Below are positions 32,329 to 40,128 of a DNA stretch of 45,551 nucleotides, piece by piece. Each line of letters starts with the position of its first letter. The stretch's first letter is position 1. Both the position numbers and the translations under genes were made by a program. The notes under the pieces are model-generated. The model had not been told where the DNA came from and ran no database searches. It saw only the letters and a program-made list of their open reading frames with translations. The DNA comes from Levilactobacillus cerevisiae (lineage in GTDB: Bacteria; Bacillota; Bacilli; Lactobacillales; Lactobacillaceae): positions 1 to 45,551 of the forward strand of contig NZ_RHNN01000029.1 of NCBI RefSeq assembly GCF_003946245.1. The letters run 5' to 3'.

Positions 32329-32892
32329 TTACCCTTGATTGCCCCGTAATAATTCTTGCGGCGATAGTTCCCGCGTTTGTGTAAACAATTCATATGCAGC
32401 TTGTGGCGACTGCACCGGCGTTTGCGCCAGCCAATCAGTGATGAAATCTAGGACGCCTTGGGCCACCAACTCTTGGGCCAACTCGGCAGGAATCGCTGGC
32501 GACTGTGGCCGCCCCGTGACCGTTAAGATCAACGCTTTGACCCGTGACCGCAGTTGTGAGGCCGGACTGTTTAGCAGCACCACGGCCAGTTGGCGTTGTC
32601 GGTACAAATATTTGAACAGCTGACTGAAGGCATCCGGCACCCCACTTGCCGTTGGCTCTGGCTTAGGATAACGTTGGAAAATATCTTGCACGCGACTAAC
32701 CAATTCATTTTCAAAATGCGTCAGAAGATCGTACTTGTCCAGGTAGTGCAAATAGAACGTTCCCCGATTGATTTGTGCTGCCTGACCCAGCCGTTGGACG
32801 GTCATTCGGTCAAAGCCCTCAGTCGTCATCAATTGGACAAATGCGCGCTGTAGTTTGACTTCGGTTGCTAACATCTTTGCGTCCGTTTCCAT
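32329..32892 (-). CDS. TetR-family regulator without adjacent target
   Basis: 187 residues. The HTH is seen in 'LQRAFVQLMTTEGFDRMTVQ', 'RLGQAAQINRGTFYLHYLDK' and 'YDLLTHFENEL', typical of the TetR group with a C-terminal TetR_C_8-like helical region. GGGAGG is six bases before the ATG. A near-palindrome lies just upstream, suggesting autoregulation. No exporter or enzyme is joined to it: the TnpB element is upstream and the ArsR gene downstream, so its target may have been displaced or lie elsewhere. Confidence 0.8.
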   Translation of the reverse strand: METDAKMLATEVKLQRAFVQLMTTEGFDRMTVQRLGQAAQINRGTFYLHYLDKYDLLTHFENELVSRVQDIFQRYPKPEPTASGVPDAFSQLFKYLYRQRQLAVVLLNSPASQLRSRVKALILTVTGRPQSPAIPAELAQELVAQGVLDFITDWLAQTPVQSPQAAYELFTQTRELSPQELLRGNQG

Positions 32893-32903
32893 GGTGCACC
32901 TCC

Positions 32904-32920
32904 CTGAACAGTTTGTTTAG
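32904..32920 (-). promoter_or_regulatory. Candidate TetR operator CTGAACA-N3-TGTTTAG
   Basis: A 17-bp inverted repeat with one mismatch, 12 bases upstream of the TetR start and overlapping the predicted guide segment of the TnpB-associated RNA. A TTGACA hexamer lies further upstream (32936-32931), but no good -10 is found at the right distance. Confidence 0.45.
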
Positions 32921-32931
32921 TTGGACCCATT

Positions 32932-33090
32932 GTCAATTGCCCCTGAATGAATTCAGAGGCTTGTCGCTCACGTGTCTTGCGACACAGTAGTCCAATATAC
33001 CTGTTAGGTACTCCTACGCATAGTGGCAACATCGTCGGGTAATTGACGGCTACCCGTTTAACTACCAGGTTTACCCGGTAATTGTTAGCT
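32932..33090 (-). ncRNA. Candidate TnpB guide RNA scaffold (omega RNA) and element right end
   Basis: After and partly within the tnpB 3' end, the minus strand has successive hairpins: CGGGTA/TACCCG (33056-33036), TACCT/AGGTA (33010-32998) inside GTAG/CTAC, GTGTC-GCAA-GACAC with a GNRA loop (32985-32972), and CCTCTGA/TCAGGGG (32959-32940), followed by CAATTGAC. This is the normal place and form of the right end and guide scaffold of IS200/IS605-type TnpB. The exact 3' limit, and therefore the guide start, is uncertain by about ten bases; I predict the guide begins near 32931. Confidence 0.55.
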
Positions 33091-34291
33091 TTTGAATCTT
33101 GGGTCGTTTGACACCGTTCAACCAGGCTTCTCCGAGCATCTCAATATTCATTGCTCCCAAGCGGTCATCATTACAACGATATTGACACTGCGCACACCAA
33201 TACTCGTGCGTGTCATGATGGCGATTAGTCTTTTCAATCAGCCCACACTTTGGACAGCGTTGTGAGGTATATGCTGGTGATACCTTCACGACGGTACTCT
33301 GAACCGCTTGCGCTTTATACGTTAGGAATACTTCCAGTTGGAAAAAGGCCCAAGAACGATGACTGTTACGCAAGGGTTTCGGTAATTCATCGGTGTTGAA
33401 GGTCACGTTTGTCAAATCCTCCAGCACAAAAAGCGTGTGAGCGCCGTACGCCGCAACGAGTGTCTTAGCCAACCGATGATTCACATCGGCCATCCAGCGG
33501 TTCTCTCGTTGGGCCAGTTGTTTCAGCTTCTTCTTGGCTGACTTGGACCCTTTGCTTTGAAGACGACGCCGATTCTCCAAGAACTTTTTCCGCCGAAGTA
33601 GGATCTTCTGGCCATCGAAAAAAGTAGTCTTTCCCAGATGGTCGTAGGCGGTGGCCAAGAAGCGTAAACCACGGTCAATACCGACAATCTGGGGACTACC
33701 TTCTCTGTCAAAGTCAGCTACATCCTTAGTGATACCAATGTGTAAGAACCATTTTCCCTGACTGTGGATTAGTTTGGCAGTTCCTAGCTTCCAGTCGCCC
33801 TGAAAGTAGTCCTCAAAACCTTTGTTGGTAAAAGCTAGCTTCGTTCGCTTTCCAAGGGTGGTGATGGAGATCTGGGTCATGCCATTGATGAAGGAATAAT
33901 TACTCTGACGAACCAAATCGGCTTGAGGCCGGCGAAAATAAATCGGTTTTTCCAGCCACGTCAAGCCTCGGGGGATTTGAATCCACTTGTTGTCAGCTGC
34001 CTTGTAGCGATAAAAATGTTGTTTCATTTGTTCCTGAACCGTCTTGTAACGAGCGACAACCGTGCGAAAGACCGATTGCACCATTTGACTATTGAGCGCC
34101 GATTCTTGTCTAAACTTTTTATACAGATGATTATTTATTTTCAACCAACTCAGTGGAAAGTCGTGATCAAAGACCCACTGGCTGACAATGTTCGCTAATC
34201 GCTGGTATTCTTGGGTCATAGCTAGAAATTCACCGGCTTGAATCGTGTCTAGATAGAGTCGCAACTTAATCGTACGTCCTAGCTTAACCAT
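33071..34291 (-). CDS. tnpB: TnpB RNA-guided nuclease, IS200/IS605 group, without TnpA
   Basis: 406 residues, usual length. The N-terminal OrfB/helix-turn-helix domain (about 1-45) and REC-like region precede a RuvC domain with all three acidic residues: Asp206 in 'IVGIDRGLRFLA', Glu291 in 'FVLEDLTNV' and Asp373 in 'CNDDRLGAMNI'. A zinc ribbon (CPKCG ... CAQC) lies between the last two. TnpB cuts DNA next to a short motif under guidance of an RNA from the element's 3' end, helping the transposon persist. No Y1 transposase gene is present, so it is a solo (IS1341-like) copy. GGGGAGG precedes the ATG and an extended -10 (TGGTATACT) is just upstream. Confidence 0.92.
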   Translation of the reverse strand: MVKLGRTIKLRLYLDTIQAGEFLAMTQEYQRLANIVSQWVFDHDFPLSWLKINNHLYKKFRQESALNSQMVQSVFRTVVARYKTVQEQMKQHFYRYKAADNKWIQIPRGLTWLEKPIYFRRPQADLVRQSNYSFINGMTQISITTLGKRTKLAFTNKGFEDYFQGDWKLGTAKLIHSQGKWFLHIGITKDVADFDREGSPQIVGIDRGLRFLATAYDHLGKTTFFDGQKILLRRKKFLENRRRLQSKGSKSAKKKLKQLAQRENRWMADVNHRLAKTLVAAYGAHTLFVLEDLTNVTFNTDELPKPLRNSHRSWAFFQLEVFLTYKAQAVQSTVVKVSPAYTSQRCPKCGLIEKTNRHHDTHEYWCAQCQYRCNDDRLGAMNIEMLGEAWLNGVKRPKIQKLTITG

Positions 34292-34386
34292 CGGCTACCT
34301 CCCCTGTAGGCTGGATTTAGTATACCATATCTGGCAGTCTAATAGGGGAACATATGTTTAAGAACGGCTTAAATTCTTGCATTCAT

Positions 34387-34406
34387 CCGGCGATTAAAAT
34401 CGCGGG
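34387..34406. repeat. Hairpin near the presumed left end of the TnpB element
   Basis: CCGGCGATT pairs with AATCGCGGG (one mismatch) around two bases. A second small hairpin (TTTAAG/CTTAAA on the minus strand) is nearby. IS200/IS605 elements carry such subterminal hairpins; the precise end and target motif cannot be fixed. On the plus strand a T4 follows, so weak termination is an alternative. Confidence 0.35.
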
Positions 34407-34454
34407 TTTTCTGCTTAGTTTTTAATAAAGAAAAGACTTGCCAAATCGATTTTT

Positions 34455-34470
34455 ATGTAGCATACTACAT
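34455..34470 (+). promoter_or_regulatory. MarR operator at the marR promoter
   Basis: ATGTAG-CATA-CTACAT overlaps the -10 (CATACT) of a promoter with -35 TTGCCA 17 bases upstream. A related site (34998-35013) precedes the exporter gene. Confidence 0.6.
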
Positions 34471-34494
34471 TACAACGTAAAGGAGGGATTAGCC

Positions 34495-34947
34495 ATGGCC
34501 ACACCATTTTTCAAGGATACCTTGGCCCAACAACTAAAGATGCTGAACTTGGCCGTTGAAAAGGAAATGAACAACGGTCTAAAAGCCCTTGATATCTCAC
34601 TAACGGGCACACAGGTCGCCGTTTTGATGCAACTGTATCTGAATACGGATCAGCCGCTGACCCAAAAACAGGTTGAAATTGCCCTAAAGCTCTCTCACCC
34701 CACGACCCGCGGTATCATCAAGCGGTTGGTTACCACCGGGCTCCTGCAAACCACCCCGGCCGCTGATGATCAGCGGCAAATCGAATTGCGGCTAACCCCC
34801 GCCGGCACCTGGTTCATGAAGAATCATGCCGACCAAATTCAGGCGCAAGTGACCCAAACCGAAGACAAGTTGGTTAGCAAGCTGTCCGCAGCCGATCAAG
34901 CCACGCTACAGCGGCTATTAACCACGTTACTGACCACGATGTATTGA
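34495..34947 (+). CDS. MarR-family regulator of the adjacent exporter
   Basis: 150 residues from ATG 34495, after AAAGGAGGG. The winged HTH is in 'LTGTQVAVLMQLYLNTDQPL', 'TQKQVEIALKLSHPTTRGII' and 'KRLVTTGLLQTTPAADDQRQ', a normal MarR layout. The frame could extend upstream, but that part runs through the promoter. It is followed by a terminator and then, on the same strand, by a DHA2 exporter with a similar operator, so it most likely represses both itself and the exporter. Confidence 0.85.
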   Translation: MATPFFKDTLAQQLKMLNLAVEKEMNNGLKALDISLTGTQVAVLMQLYLNTDQPLTQKQVEIALKLSHPTTRGIIKRLVTTGLLQTTPAADDQRQIELRLTPAGTWFMKNHADQIQAQVTQTEDKLVSKLSAADQATLQRLLTTLLTTMY

Positions 34948-34962
34948 CCAACAGAAGAACGT

Positions 34963-34989
34963 TAGCCTTTAACGAGGCTTTTATTTTTT
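34963..34989 (+). terminator. Terminator after marR
   Basis: AGCCT pairs with AGGCT around six bases, then TTTTATTTTTT. The stem is short, but the T-tract is strong. Confidence 0.6.
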
Positions 34990-34997
34990 AGCATAAA

Positions 34998-35013
34998 GTG
35001 TAGCTAGCTATAT
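34998..35013 (+). promoter_or_regulatory. Second MarR-type operator
   Basis: GTGTAGCTAGCTATAT matches the marR operator at 11 of 16 positions, including TGTAGC and the CTA-AT half. It lies just before the ribosome site of the exporter gene. Confidence 0.5.
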
Positions 35014-35030
35014 AAAGGAGTGATTTGCCC

Positions 35031-36438
35031 ATGATTACCATTGAATCAAGCAGCAAAAAACGAAACAGCATGTTGGCCGTCCTATTGATTGGGGCCTTCA
35101 CCATGTTACTAACCGAAACATTTTTCAATAATGCTTTGCCCACTATCATTCAAGCCTACCACGTGACGCAGGCGACCGCGCAGTGGGTCAGTACCGGATA
35201 CCAACTGGTTGCCGGCCTCATGATTCCAATTTCAGCTTGGGTCTTTCATCGTTTCAACACGCAAAAAAACGTTCCTGCTACTCGCGGCCATCTTTCTCAT
35301 TGGCTGTATCTGTGGGTTCTTTGCCACTAATTTTGGCTGGCTACTGGCGGGGCGGCTGATTCAGGCCGTTGCTGCCGGATCAATGATTCCCCTGATTCAA
35401 AATGTCGTACTCATGCTCTATCCCGAGAACAAGCGGGGAACCGTGATGGGAATTATTGGGTTGGTCGTCGCTTTTGGGCCCGCCCTTGGCCCCACAGTCG
35501 GTGGCTGGATCATCGACAATCTGGGTCTAGATTGGCTTTCCGGCGTCTTGATTCCACTCGTCATTGCGTTAATGCTCGCTGCCATCGCCGTCGTACGTCC
35601 GGTGCTGGTTCCCCAAAAGTCCCAAGTGGATTGGCTATCGCTGGCAGAATCTTCTATCGGTTTTGCGGCCATCCTGTACGGCTTCTCAGCCATTGGCAAC
35701 GCTGGCGGTTTGGATCTGATTAGCGTTCTTGCTCTGGTTCTCGGTATCGCCGTCCTCTACTTCTTTGGCAAACGACAATTGTCCCTCACCAATCCCTTGG
35801 TAAACCTGACTGTATTCAAGAATAAGACGTTCACTCTGACCACTGCCTTGAGCGCCCTCAGCAATATTGCCCTCCTGGGTGTCGAACTGGTCTTGCCACT
35901 CTACCTCCAACGGGTACACGGCCTTTCTGCCTTTCAATCCGGCCTCATGCTCTTACCGGGCGCACTGCTAGAAGGATTGATTAGTCCCATCTCCGGTAAG
36001 TTGTACGACCGCTTTGGCATTCGGCCCATCTCGTTGATTGGCTTTGGGATCATTGCCCTGGGGACCCTGTCAATGCTCTTCTTCACACCGCACACCAATC
36101 TCATTTTGGTGGCTGGGGCCTATGCCTTTCGGATCGTTGGTGTCGCAACTGTCATGATGCCAACCTTTACTGAAGGACTCAATGCCTTACCAGCCAAGCT
36201 CTCCATCCACGGCAACGCGGCTTCCTCAACCGCCCGGCAGATTGCCGGGTCGCTGGGAACTGCCATTTTGATGATGGTCGTTTCCTTTGGCACCCAGTTA
36301 GGGAGCAGCGAACACCTGTCGACCGCTGTCAGACTGAATCACGGGTATTGGTTCTCATTCTTAATTGCCTTTCTGATGGCGCTTCTCGGCTTCTGTTTAT
36401 CGTTCAAACTAAAACCGAAGACGGCGGCGTCAGCCTAG
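35031..36438 (+). pseudogene. DHA2-family MFS exporter, frameshifted in an A7 run
   Basis: Helix 1 to motif A are in one frame (ATG 35031 to about 35270: 'LTETFFNNALPTIIQAYHVT', 'QWVSTGYQLVAGLMIPISAW'), and the rest in another (to 36438: 'VVAFGPALGPTVGGWI', 'SSTARQIAGSLGTAIL'). The break is at an A7 run (35263-35269). With six A the frame continues through 'NTQKTFLLLAAIFLIGCICG' into 'FFATNFGWLLAGRLIQAV', giving 468 residues, a normal DHA2 length. AAGGAG is nine bases before the ATG. As read, translation would end after about 100 residues. Regulation by the upstream MarR is inferred from shared operators. Confidence 0.85.
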
Positions 36439-36653
36439 TAATCCCAACTGCTTCGACAACCCTCAGACGCGCGACTGGCGACGAGTCCCCGAAAGAATGT
36501 GATGTTTCTTTGACCAACTCCTTATGGTTTTCCTAAAGGAACCAAGAAACCTTAAAACTCCCGCCAAAAATCCCCGCTGATTGCATTTCTGTTGTAATGT
36601 ATAAACATGTTAACCGATACGACAGACAACAAACATTCAACGGAGGTGGTTCG

Positions 36654-37166
36654 ATGCGTTGGGAACCCTTATTACTCATTATCTTAATGGATGGACTAAG
36701 CGGCCTACTCATCGTGACAATTGGCGGCAAGCGTCGCTGGTTTGCCCTCTTAGTGCTAGGCTACTTAACGGGTTTAGCAACGATTCTTTTCACACCGATC
36801 TCATTTGATGGTACAGCGGTTTATATCATGCCCATCGGGATTGGCCGGGTCAACTTGACGAACTTAGACGTTTTCAACTTAGGCTTCCTGGAAAATATCA
36901 TCTTGATGTTACCCCTGGGATTTCTGATTAAATGGGCACTGCCAAAGCTATCCCTCTTCGGCGTTGGTATCCTCGGGCTCTTCGTCGGCAGTAGTGTTGA
37001 AACGTTCCAGTACATTCTCTCGCAGCACTGGCTGATCAACCGGAGCAGCGACATCAATGACGTTCTCGCCAACGCATTGGGCGTTTTGATTGGCGGCGCG
37101 GTTGTCGCCGTGTACTACTACGTCATAGCCAAGCGCCACCAACGTTTGAGAAGAGTGGCGGCTTAG
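36654..37166 (+). CDS. VanZ-family membrane protein
   Basis: 170 residues from ATG 36654, seven bases after GGAGG. Four to five membrane spans with the VanZ pattern: 'TILFTPISFDG', 'NLGFLENIILMLPLGFLI' (the conserved N...N..P.G) and 'SSVETFQYILSQHWLINRSS' followed by DINDVLANALG. The prototype VanZ gives low-level teicoplanin resistance in enterococci, but most family members are of unknown role. It is monocistronic with a strong terminator. Confidence 0.85.
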   Translation: MRWEPLLLIILMDGLSGLLIVTIGGKRRWFALLVLGYLTGLATILFTPISFDGTAVYIMPIGIGRVNLTNLDVFNLGFLENIILMLPLGFLIKWALPKLSLFGVGILGLFVGSSVETFQYILSQHWLINRSSDINDVLANALGVLIGGAVVAVYYYVIAKRHQRLRRVAA

Positions 37167-37171
37167 GACTA

Positions 37172-37199
37172 AAAAAATCACCCCGCGGGGTGATTTTTT
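37172..37199. terminator. Bidirectional terminator
   Basis: AAAAAATCACCCC and GGGGTGATTTTTT form a perfect stem around GC. It ends the VanZ gene and, on the other strand, the AbrB pseudogene. Confidence 0.85.
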
Positions 37200-37233
37200 G
37201 TGTGCAGTCAGTTTTCATTGTGGCCAATGGCTC

Positions 37234-37499
37234 TCAATCTTCACGCATCCACTCGTCAAACTCCGGCGCCTTTTCGGGATCATAGTGGCCATTCTCGTCA
37301 AAGGTTACCTTTTCACTGGGGATGTTGGCCATCAGTTTTCGCCACTCTAAGGCCGTTGGCAATTTCTCTAACACTAGCTGACCATCATTCACCGAAAAAC
37401 CCAAGTGATCCCCTGTCGAAATATTGAGCGCTTTGCGGACAGCAGCCGGAATCACAATTTGTCCACCGTGACCGTATCAGTTCCCTTAGAATTAGCCAT
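37234..37499 (-). pseudogene. AbrB/MazE-type antitoxin, N-terminal frameshift
   Basis: The main frame (to 37455) encodes an AbrB swapped-hairpin core 'GGQIVIPAAVRKALNISTGD' and an acidic tail ('EKAPEFDEWMRED') typical of antitoxins. Its natural start lies in another frame: ATG 37499 reads MANSKGTDTVTV and then hits TGA. One missing base near 37465 would join the two. No toxin gene adjoins it on either side. It is the second orphan, damaged antitoxin of this type in the window. Confidence 0.7.
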
Positions 37500-37608
37500 A
37501 CTGGACCACCCTTTCTTGTCTTGCCACCTGCCGGCAGTTTCTTAAGACACGAATGGCGGCTTACATCTTTAATTCACCTGTTAGCCGCCATGTTTTCCAA
37601 ATATTAAA

Positions 37609-38049
37609 TTAGTCCTGTTCATTCACCGAAGAGGCCTTGCCCTTCTTGAACACAAACCACTTGCTGAAGAAGTAGTTCGCCAAAACGACGACCACTTGGT
37701 CCACCAGTTTCGTCAACATTTCATTCTGCTGTAGCAAGGAAACCCCAATCCACATGATCCCCATGTCCATGATCAGTGTGGCTCCCCGCGCAAGGAAGAA
37801 CGACATGATTTCGCTCATCAAGGCCTTCATCGTGGTGTAATGGGAATGAAAGACCCACACCCGGTTGGTCACGTATGCAAAGAGCACGGATAAGAACCAG
37901 GCCCAGACGTTGCCGACCTGATAGTTCCAGCCCCACAGTGTTGCCGTCACGTAGAAGACGACCAGGTTGACTAGCGTGGTCAGACCCCCAAAGATCAAAT
38001 AGGCCAACACGTCCTGATATTTAAAATAAAGTTGCCGTAATTGTTTCAC
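37609..38049 (-). CDS. GtrA-family membrane protein
   Basis: 146 residues starting at GTG 38049, after GGGAGG. Four membrane spans with the GtrA pattern 'YLIFGGLTTLVNLVVFY', 'VGNVWAWFLSVLFAYVTNRV' and 'FFSKWFVFKKG'. Family members are thought to help move lipid-linked sugars during wall or surface-glycan glycosylation. No glycosyltransferase is next to it. Upstream, 38050-38280 shows no gene. Confidence 0.85.
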   Translation of the reverse strand: MKQLRQLYFKYQDVLAYLIFGGLTTLVNLVVFYVTATLWGWNYQVGNVWAWFLSVLFAYVTNRVWVFHSHYTTMKALMSEIMSFFLARGATLIMDMGIMWIGVSLLQQNEMLTKLVDQVVVVLANYFFSKWFVFKKGKASSVNEQD

Positions 38050-38283
38050 GTTACTCGTCCTCCCTGAACAGTTCTCATCTTACCCAGTTATAGTCGAAAA
38101 GCTTAGGGCACGCAAGCACTCACCCCGATTTCATAGAAAAAATTAAGGGTTGGGTCGGTGAGCTGATTTTACCGTTAGTGACTGGGCTTTTGATGAAATG
38201 GGTTTGTGTTATGTTGCCGTGACGCGTGATTTATAAATCTAAGTTAAAGTAATTAGTTTAATTCGCCTATTAAAAGGACATTT

Positions 38284-38315
38284 AAAAACACCGTCCTGGG
38301 ATTGACAGAACGGTG
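38284..38315 (-). terminator. Terminator of folT
   Basis: CACCGT-CTG pairs with CAG-ACGGTG on the minus strand, followed by TTTTTAAA. It lies 11 bases past the stop. Confidence 0.8.
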
Positions 38316-38325
38316 CTCGTTTCAT

Positions 38326-38859
38326 TTATCGATTTAAACGCTCCTGAATCGTTTGAATCACGCGACTCTTCAACAACAAGTACACCAGGACCACCTGAAT
38401 TGGGGTCACAATGAGTTGCTTCAACACCCGGACTGGTAATAAACTCCAGAACGGCGTCTGGTACATGATGGTCACCCACAACGTGTTCAGCAGGGCGTTC
38501 ACCACCACTGCGATGATCACGGATGCAAGTATGATCCGGACCCACGTCACTGGCTGCTTATACAGGAACAACGCGTAAATCAGCGATCCGAGGATTGCTG
38601 ATAACGTGAAGCCCACAAAGTACGGGCCGCCAGTCATCAGGGTACCGATGACGTCAACTACTGCCGCCGTCATCATCCCCCACCAGGGACCAAACCACTT
38701 CGCCAACAGCGCCACAATCAAGAAGGTGAAACTCACCTTGATGAAGGTGTTGCCAATTGAGAAGCGACTGATCACCAGTTGCAGGGCCATCAATAGTCCC
38801 ATCGTTACCAAACTCAAAGTGTCCAGCTTCGGTTGCTGGGCTTTTGCCATCGTCTTCAA
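38326..38859 (-). CDS. folT: Folate ECF transporter S-component
   Basis: 177 residues, six membrane segments. Features: 'SLVTMGLLMALQLVISRFSI', 'GNTFIKVSFTFLIVALLAKW', 'VVDVIGTLMTGGPYFVGFTL' and 'LPVRVLKQLIVTPIQ'; this is the FolT pattern. The S-component binds folate and docks onto the shared EcfA-A'-T module encoded elsewhere. I place the start at TTG 38859, nine bases after AGGAG; the ATG at 38868 touches the ribosome site. A tetrahydrofolate riboswitch lies upstream, which supports the folate assignment. Confidence 0.9.
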   Translation of the reverse strand: MKTMAKAQQPKLDTLSLVTMGLLMALQLVISRFSIGNTFIKVSFTFLIVALLAKWFGPWWGMMTAAVVDVIGTLMTGGPYFVGFTLSAILGSLIYALFLYKQPVTWVRIILASVIIAVVVNALLNTLWVTIMYQTPFWSLLPVRVLKQLIVTPIQVVLVYLLLKSRVIQTIQERLNR

Positions 38860-38901
38860 TTCAGACATCTCCTAAGGGAGTTGCCACATTGCTGCGGTCA
38901 A

Positions 38902-38990
38902 TGCGGAAATAAGATCGCGGGACACATTCCCTTCGTCCGGTGTTCACATTGCGTTCCACCAGCACTTGACGCCTTACTTCCTACTCCGTA
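38902..38990 (-). promoter_or_regulatory. Tetrahydrofolate (THF) riboswitch
   Basis: On the minus strand the THF-I hallmarks appear in order: GGAGTAG (38987-38981), a stem arm GGAAGTAAG, GCGTCAAGTG, GGAACG, CACCGGACGAAGGG, and the closing arm CTTATTTCC, which pairs with GGAAGTAAG (one wobble). It is followed by a CTCC...GGAG hairpin (38880-38869) that holds the folT ribosome site. Translational control by reduced folates is therefore likely. Confidence 0.78.
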
Positions 38991-39040
38991 AATTTAATTA
39001 CAGAAAATAGCATACCATACTCGTTGCCGACTTGCACGAC

Positions 39041-39907
39041 TTATGCGCGTTCAAAATCCTTGATCCAGGCCAAGGCCAAGGCCTTCTCCCCTAAATGGGT
39101 TCCAATGACGGGGCCAAAGTAGGATTGTTCCACCGGAATTTCAGGATACTGGGTCGCAATTTTGTTCGCCCAATTCTGGCCACCCTCGGGATCGTTGGCA
39201 TTAATCACCAAGGCCCGCAACGGGTAATCCACTTGGGCTTGGGCTTCAACGAAGAGGTCTTCCACCCGTGCCAACGCCTTTTTCCGGGACCGGACCTTTT
39301 CAAAGGCCACAATCTCGTGCGTTTCGTCGTCAAAGGTTAATAAGGGCTTAATCCGCAAGACACTGCCAATAAAGCCAGAGGCGTTGGATAGCCGACCGCC
39401 CCGCACCAGGTTTTGCAAATCATCGACCACGAAGTATTCGCCAATCGTCGACCGCAAGTCGTCTAAGCGCGCGATGATGTCTTCGGGCTCAGCACCCGCG
39501 TCTGCCATTCGTGACGCCTCAATGGCCAAATAACCCATCAATTTGACGGTAATTTGGGAGTCGTACGGAATCACCCGGATATTTTCAATCGTGGGCGCAA
39601 TATTTTTGAGTTGGTTCACGAAGCCAGAAATTGTGCTGGCCAAGTGAATGCTGATGACGGCATCGTATCCCTCATCGGCTAATTGATTATATAAATTGAT
39701 CATTTCACCCAGCGGTGGTTGTGACGTGCTGGGGAATGATTTAGAATTGCGCAACCGCTCGTAGAATTCACTTGTGGTAATATCAACGTCTTCGTCGTAG
39801 GAGCGACCATCCATGATCACCGGAATTGGGACAACGTGGAGATGATACCGCTCAACCTCTTCTGCGGACAAATAGCAGGTACTATCAGTGACCACAGCAA
39901 TCTTCAT
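39041..39907 (-). CDS. DegV-family fatty-acid-binding protein
   Basis: 288 residues, standard length. 'IAVVTDSTCYLS' at the start, 'KSFPSTSQPP' (about 55-64), 'ISIHLASTISGFVNQ' (about 90) and 'DDLQNLVRGGRLSNASGFIG' (about 165) define the family. DegV/FakB proteins bind a fatty acid and present it to the FakA kinase for phosphorylation, feeding phospholipid synthesis. No fakA is nearby. It is monocistronic. Confidence 0.9.
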   Translation of the reverse strand: MKIAVVTDSTCYLSAEEVERYHLHVVPIPVIMDGRSYDEDVDITTSEFYERLRNSKSFPSTSQPPLGEMINLYNQLADEGYDAVISIHLASTISGFVNQLKNIAPTIENIRVIPYDSQITVKLMGYLAIEASRMADAGAEPEDIIARLDDLRSTIGEYFVVDDLQNLVRGGRLSNASGFIGSVLRIKPLLTFDDETHEIVAFEKVRSRKKALARVEDLFVEAQAQVDYPLRALVINANDPEGGQNWANKIATQYPEIPVEQSYFGPVIGTHLGEKALALAWIKDFERA

Positions 39908-40072
39908 CTTTACACCTACTTTATCTTTTCATTCGTTTATCTAGAATAACATTTTTCGGGAACCAAGGAAACCAGCGATTCCGAAAAAGCCCGTTCATAC
40001 GCCAATTTAAAAATACCTTAACATGCCAACGCCGGGTTTACCAGAGATTCGTTCGGGCATCCCCGCCATTTG

Positions 40073-40114
40073 AAAAGACTGGCCAAGGCCCAATACAGCA
40101 CTTCTGACCAGTCT
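40073..40114 (-). terminator. Terminator of the phosphodiesterase/UMF1 operon
   Basis: AGACTGG pairs with CCAGTCT around a long loop on the minus strand, followed by TTTTC. It lies 15 bases past the stop at 40129. Confidence 0.6.
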
Positions 40115-40128
40115 AAAGACATAAAACT

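Noticed and set aside
32904..32936. TTGACA as a complete promoter created by the TnpB element's right end
   Set aside because: No acceptable -10 hexamer lies 16-18 bases downstream, so only the hexamer can be noted.
33071..34291. Nuclease-dead TnpB-like repressor (TldR)
   Set aside because: All three RuvC acidic residues (206, 291, 373) are present, so cleavage activity is expected.
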